Shown here one piece after another: positions 23,501 through 32,697 of a stretch of DNA of 64,000 nucleotides. The DNA comes from Cheilinus undulatus. Taxonomy: Eukaryota; Chordata; Actinopteri; Labriformes; Labridae. The notes beneath the pieces are model-generated. The model was not told the DNA's origin. It saw nothing but the letters and a program-made list of their open reading frames with translations, and searched no databases. Every line of letters starts with the position of its first letter. Within the stretch, counting starts at the first letter, position 1. Made by a program: the position numbers and the translations under genes. The stretch is from positions 29,765,157-29,829,156 of the forward strand of contig NC_054875.1 in the NCBI RefSeq assembly GCF_018320785.1, in the 5' to 3' direction.

Positions 23501-26500
23501 GTACTTTTACCTGTTTGATTGTGCAGAAACGCAGACGGTTACATTGACCTGGAGGAGCTGAAGACAATGCTGGAGTCCACAGGAGAGGCGATAACTGAGG
23601 ATGACATCGAGGAGCTGATGAAGGATGGAGACAAGAACAATGACGGCAAAATTGACTATGATGGTGAGGAGTTTATTTTGGGAAAAGAGACATTAATCAG
23701 ACAATTCAGTGAAATAGAGTTGTCTCAATTCCAGATCTGAAACTCAGATCTGACACCTGTAGGCCGGTTTGAGACTGGCCTGTGGCTCCTTTCCTGCATG
23801 TCATTCCCCTCTGTCACTTTCTCCCTATTTTTCTATCCCCTCTATCAACTGTCCTATTTAAACAAAAGCATACACAATCCAAATTGGGCATAATTTATTA
23901 CAATAAATGACGCACATTTATTTTTGTGCATCACGCCAATGCTGGTCACACACTGCTTTGGGATGGCATCCCATTCTTCAACCAGCATTAGTCGCACATC
24001 AGCCAATGTGGTTGCTTTGGTCACTCTGGCACAAACAGCATGCCCAAGCTGATCCCACAAGTGTTCAATGGGGTTGAGGTCAGGACTGCTGGCAGGTCAT
24101 TTCATCCTCTCCACTTCCAAATTCTGGAGGTAGTCTCTGATAAACTCAGCTCTGTGGGGGCGAGCGTTGTCATCTTGGAGTATAGAGTTTGGTCCCAGAC
24201 TGTGGAGGTATGGGATTGCCAGTGGTTGCAGAATCTCATCTATATATCTGTCTGCATTGAGACTGCCTTCAATGATGACAATCCCCTCACCATCTCACTG
24301 CCTCCACCAAAAGATGTTACTCTATCGTTGCGGCAATCAGCATAGCGTTCTCTGCATCTTCTACTCACTTGAGCCCATGATCCAACTGCCATAGGCAGAC
24401 TCTTGACTCTGGACTTAGGTCTGTGACTGCGACTGTATATCCATAAATATACAGACGATGCCTTTAGTATCCAAAGTAAGGAAGAGCACTTCTTACTGGG
24501 AACTTGATAGAAACTACCTGCAGCCATCGGGACACATTGTGCGTTTTTCACCATCCAATAGTTTGGAATATGTGTTTGACAATTACAAACAGGACTAATA
24601 TGACATGTCAAGAAAAAAATGGAGAGGCTGGCCCTTAGAGAAATTATGCGATAAGATATTTGTCTGGCCAAACAAGCTAAGCTAAGCTTGTTGAGCTGTT
24701 TGTTTGTATGATGAATATATTTTGATCTATAAATATATTTACCTCTGCCAAGGAGGTTATGTGATCGGGTGGGTTTGTTTGTTTGTTAGTTTGTTAGTTA
24801 GCAACATAACTCAAAAAGTCATGGACGGATTTTCAGGAAATTTTCAGAAAATGTCAGAAATGGCATAAGGAAGAACTGATTAGATTTTGGGACCGATCCG
24901 GATCACAGTCTGGATCCAGGAAGGAGGTCGAGGAGATGATTCGGAGCGTAACAGAGAGAAAGACAGCGAATTGTAGTGAGCATACTCACAATGCTGGGAG
25001 GAATAGAGGAATATTCACCCTCTGCCATGACTTCCAGTCGTCCGGTGAGACCATGGGTGAGACTGTCAGTGCATCTGTTGGCACCAGCAGGCAATGCTTC
25101 CCCCATGACAGTCCACCCATAGTGAAGCTGATGCTAAGCCTTACCATGTTCCCACCCCACCGGGGAGGGAGTAATCGGCAAATGCCGTAGTGGGGGGCAG
25201 ATGGGGACGGATCCAGGAATTTTTTCAAGGATACTTCGCTATTGGGAGATATGGCTAATGGCAGAGGTCTGCGCTCTCCGAGTGCTTTTCTACTTTATAC
25301 TGCCAATGTGATCTTACAACAGTTCATTCTGTATTGACAAATTATAGTGTATGTCGTTTCTAGCTGATAAATATGACTCTTCATAACCTTAGCCTGTTAG
25401 CTAGTTAGCGGCTTGCTCACTCGATAAGCACATTGCCATGTAGTCTCACTGAAATCCACTACAGAAATTATTTTAAGGTACATGCTGCACATTCCTAATA
25501 AAAATGTTATGGAGGGGAGGACTTTGCACAAGTCTTATATCAGAGAGGAATGAATGGACTTCTAGTTGGAAACAAGACATAATCGTCAAGAGGAAGGGTG
25601 AGGAACATCCCAAAAATACAACTTTAAAAACAGTGTGGAGCCCTTTAATTGTATTCATTCTAGGGGTGTCAGTATAAATGTATTGATCGTGATGAATTAA
25701 GGTCCATAATGAGTGCATAGATTTTTTTGATCGCATGCTTTGTTGTTGCTTTTAGTATGCTTTAGTTAAACCTGTGCAACATCCTCCTTCATCCACAGTG
25801 ATGTAAAATAACTCCACCATTGCTCCTTAATGTCTCATTCTTTTAAAAAAAAACATTCAGTCAGTTTAGTGGATGTGCCAAAAGTAATCTACACCGTTTT
25901 GCTATCACACATTTACCTTTTTAACTTTTCTCATACTTCCTTTTCAATCCATGTTAAGTTCCTGTTTCTATGGTTCATATCATCTTCTTTAATCTACCCA
26001 AAGGTCCTTTTTTCTTTCAAAAGTAAAGCAGGCTGGCCTTTTTAATAATTTGTTCCTTTTAAACGCTGTTGATCATAAATAAAATAATGACAATTTTATG
26101 ATTTTAAACACATATAATCAAAAAGTAACCTTGCAAAGCAGATGGATATGCCTGTTTCCTAGTTTTTCACTGGCGAATCCATCTTGCAAAGCTCCCATCT
26201 GAACCGTTTGGGCTAGAAAGTGACAGGACCAATCAGCGACGAGGGGCAGTACGTTCAGGCACAGCAGAGTCGTGACATAAAATAGCAGCAGCAAGAGCTG
26301 GTGCAGTTATGGAGGAAGAGATTAGCGTGGATGCTACTAAAGCGCCAGTTTTATCAGAACTTGATGACATTTCTTCATTAAAAGAAGAACAACGAACAGC
26401 AGTGAGTTGTTTTCTTTTCAAAAACGACAGAAGTCGAGTACTTACATGTCTATAGTCGCCATGGTTCGCGTTATTCCTCAGTAGCTGCACACGCACAGCT

Positions 26501-26865
26501 TGATAGCGGCTACGTCACATGTTTTGTTGCTCTGATTGGCCCGTAGAGATGTGACGGACAGAACGTTCATCCAACCATACTCTGAGTTTTTTTTCAACGC
26601 CTCTGCCTTTTCTCAAACATTTCATATTGAAGCTTTCCCAGATGGATGTGTGAAACACATCCATCTGGCGTGTTAGGTTAATCAAAAAGTATAGATGTCC
26701 TGAAGATTTTTGCAGCCTTAATCTGACTTTAAAAAAAAATCAATCAAAAATGCATGCAATTTTCTATTTTGCTTCGTAATGACTTCATACAGTTTTATCT
26801 GCTGACTCCTGTATGTCTGCTTTGGCCCTGCAGAGTTCTTGGAGTTCATGAAAGGAGTGGAATAA
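14537..26865 (+). CDS. tnnc1: Troponin C, slow skeletal and cardiac muscle
   Basis: This is the Ca2+-sensing subunit of the thin-filament troponin complex. On binding Ca2+ it recruits troponin I and releases actin inhibition. Coding exons are 14537-14560, 18491-18521, 22141-22287, 22868-22982, 23527-23663 and 26834-26865, totalling 486 nt (161 aa plus TAA), the family length. Every intron is GT-AG and the phases close. The protein starts MNDIYKAA and has four EF-hands. Site I (28-40, VQDAEDG) lacks proper ligands, as in all cardiac/slow TnC. Site II is 65-76 ([12 protein letters not shown]), site III 105-116 ([12 protein letters not shown]) and site IV 141-152 ([12 protein letters not shown]). 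The cardiac-type Cys35 and Cys84 are present. It ends [10 protein letters not shown]. No stops or frame breaks occur. Whether it is the a or b fish paralogue cannot be told here. Confidence 0.97.
16944..17290. repeat. Degenerate AGCT/TAGC-rich palindromic repeat
   Basis: The stretch is built from variants of gctaaagctaac, ttagctttagc and gctacatagctctgttagc. It opens with a near-perfect palindrome of 23 nt at 16944-16966 (two 11-nt arms about one base). Many AGCT tetramers make it able to fold on itself in several registers. No open frame is present. Confidence 0.8.
18030..18330 (+). repeat. tRNA-derived SINE
   Basis: The head has a box A-like tagcataggtgg and a box B-like ggttcgatcccc (about 18062), the internal Pol III promoter layout of tRNA-derived SINEs. 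The body has ccttgggcaagacacttaac, common in fish SINEs. The tail (agatgactagaaaagtg) is the reverse complement of the tatagtgcttttctagtc motif at 4.6 kb. A related copy lies inverted at 51.3-51.6 kb. It lies in tnnc1 intron 1. Confidence 0.78.
18880..19632. repeat. Degenerate ~23-bp minisatellite, left half
   Basis: Units resemble gtcttaacatgtcagttttt plus about 3 nt, with variants such as gtcttaacaagtcagctttt and gtcttaatgtgtcgattttt near 19262-19320. Divergence between units is high, so the array is old. The same array resumes at 21276 after the hAT-like insertion. Confidence 0.8.
20104..20364 (-). pseudogene. LINE reverse-transcriptase C-terminal fragment
   Basis: An 86-codon open frame on the minus strand contains [19 protein letters not shown] and then [15 protein letters not shown], the usual end of fish LINE ORF2 proteins (RSFxYxAPxxWNxLP...FKSRLK). 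No catalytic RT motifs remain. It appears nested inside the hAT-like insertion of tnnc1 intron 2. Confidence 0.65.
20496..20684. repeat. ~190-bp imperfect palindrome (foldback)
   Basis: The outer arms are atcaggggtgtttcaatgg (20496-20514) plus ggtaaacccaatgaagaaac (20523-20542). They match the reverse complement at 20648-20684 except for 8 extra bases in the left arm. The centre has a second hairpin, cttcatcagagtc (20612-20624) with gactctgatgaag (20636-20648). The interior holds actaacgtttcgatgtgcac, resembling a motif common in fish repeats. Confidence 0.85.
21276..21960. repeat. Degenerate ~23-bp minisatellite, right half
   Basis: It continues the same unit (cttaacaagtcaatttttcac, acatgtcagtttttgatgtc and similar) until about 180 bp before tnnc1 exon 3. 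A similar array downstream of the gene (28080-28270) is discussed separately. Confidence 0.78.
23881..24450 (-). mobile_element. Tc1-like transposase relic in tnnc1 intron 5
   Basis: Read on the minus strand, the segments in order are [40 protein letters not shown] with the second catalytic Asp, [15 protein letters not shown] with the catalytic Glu, and [19 protein letters not shown] near the C-terminus. This is the C-terminal half of a DD34E transposase, from a different family from copies A-C. A Trp-to-stop change precedes the DLNP box and frames shift, so it is inactive. Terminal repeats were not located. Confidence 0.85.
24740..25296 (+). repeat. Dispersed repeat 'acctctgccaaggaggtta', copy 1
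   Basis: It begins tacctctgccaaggaggtta, followed by gtttgttt runs and aactcaaaaagtcatggacg, and ends ggcagaggtctgcgctctcc. This end structure is common to a dispersed repeat of fish genomes. An inverted copy lies at 28.50-29.09 kb. The middle contains an insert shared by both copies (about 24950-25090). Confidence 0.82.
26175..26668 (+). mobile_element. Small TIR element carrying a helicase-like first exon
   Basis: The left end aatccatcttgcaaagct (about 26176-26194) matches the reverse complement of catattgaagctttcccaga plus tggat near 26627-26646, at 16 of 19 positions. The right end also has a perfect 14-bp hairpin (26638-26668, loop GAA). Inside on the plus strand, an ATG at 26309 opens [20 protein letters not shown] followed by SLKEEQRTA. 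This is immediately followed by gtgagt, a good splice donor. SLKEEQ-type starts precede the first helicase motif in RecQ-like proteins of some fish elements. The helicase itself is absent. Confidence 0.5.
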
Positions 26866-27430
26866 ACCAAAGCAAGAGAAGATCCAGAGTGTATTTTTGT
26901 ATTTCTCTGTGGAAAACTGGACTTGGATTGAAACAATGGAACGACTTTGCAAGATTCAGTCAGACACTGTAGCTGAATGTTGGCATTTTCCTACCAACTC
27001 TTGCATTGTTGTAAATACAGTTTGTAACTACTTTAAATGCCCAGTGTACATTAAATTTGTGTAAATGTATCCAAATGACTTATATTTTCTATAGCGGTCA
27101 CATAGTGTAACAGTTTGGCTGCTTGAGATATCAACTTGTGTTTGTTTTCAGACTCTATCTTATCTGCAAGGAGCCAGAGCGGGTCCGAACTGCAGAGGCT
27201 GACATTGTGTTTGGCTGTGCAGAAAATGCATGTACACAAAACAAAGTCATGAATCAGAAATGTTATGTACCACTCTTATATTATTAGAGAAACCAGACTG
27301 CTGTACATGTTAACACATTACTGTGCGTTTCAGATACACTCAGGACTTTCTAACCCCTCTTTTGTCTCTGGAACATTTTATTTCTACATGAAAAGTCTGC
27401 TAGAAAGTAATAAACAAGATACATTTGTCA
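26866..27430 (+). other. tnnc1: tnnc1 3' UTR
   Basis: Follows the TAA at 26863-26865 and has no other gene. Two poly(A) signals are visible: ATTAAA at 27050-27055 and canonical AATAAA at 27409-27414. The first would give about 200 nt of 3' UTR and the second about 560 nt. Confidence 0.6.
27409..27414 (+). terminator. tnnc1: Candidate tnnc1 distal poly(A) signal
   Basis: AATAAA on the sense strand about 545 nt after the stop codon, followed by tttgtcagagctgtcttc (GU-rich). A proximal ATTAAA at 27050-27055 is the alternative. Confidence 0.5.
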
Positions 27431-28021
27431 GAGCTGTCTTCAAGTTTTTATTTGTCATTTCAAATAATCAGATGCAAATGTTCTCATAACACTGCAGAAG
27501 CTCTTATCTCAGGAGATTTGTCTAATTTCTAGTTAAAAATATCCCATTAGACTTTATTCCCTTAAGAAGCCCAGATAAACATCTTATTTTGATGTATAAA
27601 AGGGAAAAGTAGGCCCTGAATTGCTTCCAATAGATAAATAAATCTGCAAACACAGTAAGTAAAGCACAGTAATCGTGAGGATTCTTGAAATGATTAAACA
27701 TTAAAAAAAAACTTTATTTTTTCTGCATTAGTGGATATTCTTATTTATCATAGGAAGGTAACTAAAAATCAATAAATACATTACCCACGTCTGATGACAG
27801 GGATGTCAGTTAAGCCCAGTTCACCAAAGCTTCATGAAAAGATGGAACGTCGCAGTCGCAGCACTTTTAACTGAGTGGTTGCAGCTCAAACTGAGAGGTC
27901 TGGTGATGTGGCCTTCAATTCAGTTCCTCAAAATGCAGACAGCTGGTTTTGGGATGTTGCAAGCAGAAAAATGTGAAAAGGAAAAAATAGGAATCTTGCT
28001 TTGAGAGGCCGTAAATGCCAT

Positions 28022-28033
28022 TATATATATATC

Positions 28034-28072
<39 letters not shown>
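28022..28072. repeat. (TA)n microsatellite
   Basis: About 50 bp of AT dinucleotides with one interruption (atcgta). Confidence 0.93.
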
Positions 28073-28075
<3 letters not shown>

Positions 28076-28079
28076 ACAG

Positions 28080-28400
28080 TCAACTTTTGACATCTTAATA
28101 CTGTAAATCAGTTCCTGGAGTCTTGACATGTCAGTTTTAACATGTTAACACTTCAATTTATGGTCTGTCACCTCATCAATTTTTGACATGTTAATATCTG
28201 TTTTTTACATCTTAACATGTTAATTTATAATGTTCTAACACATTGTTTCAATTATTCATGTCATTTTTTGACCTTTAAGTACTCTAAACCCTAAATCTAT
28301 ACTTGTCATATAGTTTTCTTACAAATAGGACTATATATTTAATTTTTGCACAATATTGATAAAGTCCTCATTAAAGAAGCTGAGGATGGCTGCAACATTT
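28080..28400 (+). pseudogene. Remnant homologous to tnnc1 intron 2 / exon 3
   Basis: 28080-28270 repeats the minisatellite of tnnc1 intron 2. 28290-28369 then aligns with 21980-22060, the unique DNA before exon 3: both share a gttttctt ... aatagga ... tatat ... tttgcacaat series, roughly three quarters identical by eye. Finally, aagaagctgaggatggctgc (from 28374) matches exon 3 at 22171-22191 in 17 of 21 positions, with three of the four changes synonymous, before a TAA. About 80 nt around the old acceptor would be deleted. The order is conserved, which suggests a decayed partial duplication. The alternative is a dispersed repeat plus a chance exon match. Confidence 0.5.
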
Positions 28401-28499
28401 AAGAGCATGACTTGTTGATTTCAGGCCTTGACTTTTCTTTAACACATCTGTTAAATCCTCACTTTGTGTGTAAACTTGCCTACTTGTGCCTAGATTTTC

Positions 28500-29088
28500 T
28501 CTGTTCTTAAATCTTTAGTTGCTTGCCCAAATTCCTTGCATTTATGCTCAGACCACTCTCCAGTGCCAACAGATGCACTGACAGTCTCACCCATGGTCTC
28601 GCTGGATGACTGAAGGTCATGGCAGAGGGTGAATATTCTTCTCTTCCTCCCAGCATTGTGAGTATTCTTACTACAATTCACTGTCTTTCTCTCTGTTATG
28701 CTCCGACTCGTCTCCTCGACCGGGCGTGCGTCTTTTAAAGTCTATAAACTCCAAAAATTTGAATAGAAACGCACCAAAAAATGCTGCCGGGATAAAAGTT
28801 ACTCATGTCTGCCATCTCCTGGTGTAAAGTGGTAACAGTGCAGACCTCCGCAATTAGCCCTATCTCCCAATAGTAAAGAATCCTTTAAAACAAATTTCTG
28901 GATCCAGATGGTGATCTGGATCGGTCCCAAAATCTAATCAGTTCTTCCTTATGCCATTTCTGACATTTCCTGAAAATTTCCTGAAAATCTGTCAATGACT
29001 TTTTGAGTTATGTTGCTAACAAACTAACAAACTAACTAACAAATGAGCAAACCCACCCAATCACATAACCTCCTTGGCGGAGGTAAAA
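28500..29088 (-). repeat. Dispersed repeat 'acctctgccaaggaggtta', copy 2 (inverted)
   Basis: The right end reads acctccttggcggaggtaaa, the inverse of the copy 1 start. Aligned inverse blocks follow (gtcaatgactttttgagtta, atcggtcccaaaatctaatc) and gcagacctccgc. It also has the central insert of copy 1 (around 28560-28720). Together the two copies form a ~3.2-kb-spaced inverted pair around the last tnnc1 exon. Confidence 0.82.
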
Positions 29089-31019
29089 ATGTCATATAAT
29101 CTCCACAGCAAGAACTCAAACCATTGCAAGCATTTTTGTTTCATTTCAAGAGAATGTCCTTTTTCAGTTATTAGGTCACATTCACCCGACATGCCCAGAT
29201 AAACATTCAATTTAAGCAAATTAAAAAGCAAGAAATAAGAGGCACTTTGTTGTAGACATCTCTTAACACATGTGTAGTTGACTTCCCCAGGCACATGGGC
29301 CAGGAGAATCTGTGTTTACCACTTTATACTGCTTTCAGCCTTAGCTTTGGGAAAAAGATCAATATAGTATAAGATTTTTTCAGCAATGACTAAAGGAATT
29401 ATTTAATGACTAACAAAACACGTGTCTAAATAACTAGTGAACTTAAATAGATCATTTAAGTAACTTGAAGGGAGCGGTCTTATAGATCTGTTACAACTGC
29501 GATTTCTCAGTTTTAGATACCCACATTGATAACAAATGTTGCAGTGTATAATTTTTAAAGTACAGAAATCTGTTACCTCTTGAAACTTGTGAAAACAACA
29601 AGGAGAATAGCTTTCACCACTTAGTCTTCTTAGTACCAATAAAAAGCAGAGACCTAAATGGGCTTACGGCAGTCCAAGTGAATGTGTTTACAGATGTCCT
29701 ATCTGCAGCCAGGTTCTCTTGAAAAATATGGCCTAAATTGCTGTAAATGTGCATGTATCAGACAATCTAGTCAGCAAAAATGAGTGCGTACCTAAAGTAG
29801 TTAATACATCCCATGTCAAGACACCCAAGTATTTTTGTTCTGCACTGGCAGATATATTTATTTAATACAAGAAAATCAAGCCTTATTCTTCTTCTAATAA
29901 AACTTAATTTGATCAAAGGTGTGGCTTTAGAGTGTAGTGAGACATTTTTGACCTTGAGCCCTGCAAACACAATTTTCTGTCCTAATGTCAGTGTCTCTTA
30001 TTTTACAATTTTCAAATCATGAAAAAAAAACAATGGATTTGGGGTCACATTTGTGTTTCTTGAAACAGTCTTCAACACAAAAGATCTTTCTGAGAAGCAT
30101 AAACACAGTTACTTTTGGATTTCAAAAACTGATCACGTTTTATTTCTGTCCTTTTTACCAATCACATAGTAAGTCAACCGGGACTGTGCCATAAGTCTGA
30201 CCGGATTCTTTCTACCTAATGTGTTGTCTCCCCTTAATTTTGACTCATCTGTGTAATTTGGATTCTAGAGTGGCTCCTGTCTGTGGCATGTCAACTATTC
30301 CCATGGTTGCTGTGTAAGTATCTGGTTACACAGTCTATCGAGGCAGGAGCTATTTCTGTCTAATCATGTTAGTGCCCATGTTAGGGGATCTGGAATGAGC
30401 AACACCAGTTGACAATCAAATGCCTTTGTCCATACAGAGAGGCCTTTTCCACTACAAAGAGAAAACACTTCTATTGTTAATTTCTCTTTAATGGAAAAAT
30501 GAATAATGGATGAAAGACACAACAACCCTAGAATCACTATGTTTAAGACTTATCCACATGTGTTGCTGTGGACAAAATTTACATACATGATAAAAGCTAG
30601 GCTGGAAATGTTCTAAAAAAATCAGAAGGGAAAAAAATGTTTGTTTTTTTTACTTAGTATTTGGTAGAATCAGGAAAATTGGGGAGTATTTGTGGGGGCA
30701 CAGAGCAATTTGGATGAGACCATACAAAGCCAGATATATTAGAGAAGAATTCCTCCCTAAAACAACATAAAAACACATTTCTTTATAAATATTGAGGGTC
30801 TTTAGTGAGCTCAGAAAAGTTCTGATGTGAACAGGCTGCAGTTTTAGTGCAAGTAAAGTCTTGCAGTTTGCACTGCAGCCACTTGATGTCAGCAGAAAAG
30901 CATAATCTTATCTGTTTGTGAGCTTTAGTCACTGGGAAAAGATGAGCAGATTTCATGGTATGGCCACACTTGTCAGCAACAGAAAATAAAACAGCCAATA
31001 TAAACCATATAAGCCATTA
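29089..31019. other. Intergenic DNA, old repeat debris, no gene recognised
   Basis: AT-rich. Short motifs near 29.8-30.0 kb (ttgacttgagccctgcaaac type) look like old repeat ends but could not be assigned. No exon was seen. Confidence 0.45.
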
Positions 31020-31440
31020 ACACAAAAGATCCAGTGAGGATAATAAGAGGTTGATCATTTCAAGTTTAAAGTCTCTGCAAAGCAAAATCAGACATTTGAC
31101 TCTCAAGACACTCTAGATGTGTTAAAAAGTTGCTGCAAACATTTGACTAGGCTTAGTTTTAGATTTATACTGATAGTTTTCACCACTTTCAGGGCTAGGT
31201 TCTTTTTGGGCAGGATGTTGGGCTCGCATACATCACTGAGCCCAGTCCATATAAAATACATACATAGATCCAATGAGAATAGTAAGAGGTTGATGATTTT
31301 AAATTTAAATTCCCCTTAAAGCAAAATCAGAAATGGCCTGAGTAATAGATTTTGAATGTTATTTTTTCGGCACTTTCTGGGACTAAGTTGTTTCAGGGCA
31401 GGACTAAATGATGGGCTCAGTGACGTACGTGAACCCTAAT
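31020..31440. repeat. Degenerate two-copy tandem duplication, ~239-bp period
   Basis: Landmarks recur at about 239 bp: gatcca-gtgaggataataag versus gatccaatgagaatagtaag, agcaaaatcaga at 31081 and 31320, and cagggctaggttctttttgg versus a diverged gggactaagttgtttcaggg. Divergence is substantial, so it is an old duplication. Confidence 0.7.
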
Positions 31441-31495
31441 GAATGATAACTCCTCTAACACCACAGTGACATAAAAGCACTGAGCGATTTATCTC

Positions 31496-32697
31496 ACTAG
31501 TGATGAGAATTCCAGCTCTTCTCAGTGATCTGGATCATTTTGCTCAACACAGCAAGAGGAGTGGGCTCTTTCGATTCCCAAACAGCTCTTTATTCAGACA
31601 CCAGTTTGGCTTCATTTGACCTGCCAGTTTTAGTAATGTCATACATAAATAGACATTAATCCAGAGGGATATTTGAGGTATCCAGTAGCATCTTACAGAC
31701 ACGACACCAGACATCTCTTATATTAACCAAAACAAAATTTAACTTCTACTCAGAAGTGAAAACCTTAACAAATTAGAAATTTAAATCTAAAATAGAAAAT
31801 ATACTATAACCAAAAATTTAAAACTGTAAAATTTAAATCCTTTTCAGAACAATGCAAATGAACCTATATACAATTTCAAGCAGAAATATGTTTTAGCCCG
31901 TACAAGAATAAAAACTGCCCAAGTTACAGCTAAGTCAGCAGTGTTTTAGAGAGAAAGAAATTAAGATTTAAGTACGTAAAAGCTCTTTGATGTTTTCTAG
32001 TATATATAAGTCTGTGTGCATTGATAGTATGGTTGCAAGATTTGCTAGTAGTGCAAGAATGCTGATCAGAAGTAAAAGTATGCAAGGATGTGGGCAGATT
32101 TAGACGGTTAGCTTAAGAAAGGTAATGAATGCATATGCGCATATGAGGTGAGGCATTTTACCACAGAGAGCCTTCTTCAGTATTTCAGTTACAGTGAAAA
32201 GATTAATTACTTACATCATTTGAGTATGGTTGACAGATTAAACTCGTAATAAGTACAGTAAATAGATTAAATGATGCTATCATACTATTTACTGATTTGA
32301 TCTGTTTACATATGTCATGATATATGATTGATATTTGCACTGATATTTCACTCCAACTATGCACAACATGTTTGAAATTTATTAAATTTTTATGGAATTA
32401 TTTTCAATGTACACAACCTCCCTAAAAAGCCTTGCAGGTCAGATGAAATCTGTTCCCTGGCTGGGCTGTATGGCACCTGGTATAAAACATTAATGTTAAA
32501 CCATCAAACTTTAGTTCTTAATGCATGGTTTTCCTGTAGTAGGGTAGAGTGGAGAGAAGATCATCCCTAATAATTAATCACACAAACTGACACAACATAT
32601 ATAAAAGTAATGATAAAAGTAATAGTTTAATGAAATAAAACGGCTCTCAAACAGATCTCATTGTCAATGTGAAAGAGCCAGCTCTTCACTATCTTAC
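31496..32697. mobile_element. Possible DNA transposon relic with 'agctcttc' ends
   Basis: The left end (ctagtgatgagaattccagc, then tcttctcagtgatctggatc) and the right end (gaaagagccagctcttcact) are imperfect inverted repeats. The left block also recurs near 4.2 kb. The interior is AT-rich with no transposase. Boundaries are approximate and the superfamily is unknown. Confidence 0.4.

Larger units (their letters stand above)
23664..26833 (+). other. tnnc1: tnnc1 intron 5
   Basis: Runs from gtgagg to ggccctgcag. It carries a Tc1-like transposase relic (about 23.88-24.45 kb), a dispersed 'acctctgccaaggaggtta' repeat (24.74-25.30 kb) and a small TIR element with a helicase-like first exon (26.18-26.67 kb). 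Introns 3 (22288-22867) and 4 (22983-23526) show nothing notable. Confidence 0.85.

Noticed and set aside
26233-26496. 87-codon minus-strand open frame
   Set aside because: Antisense to the helicase-like exon of the small TIR element, which fits better with its donor site.
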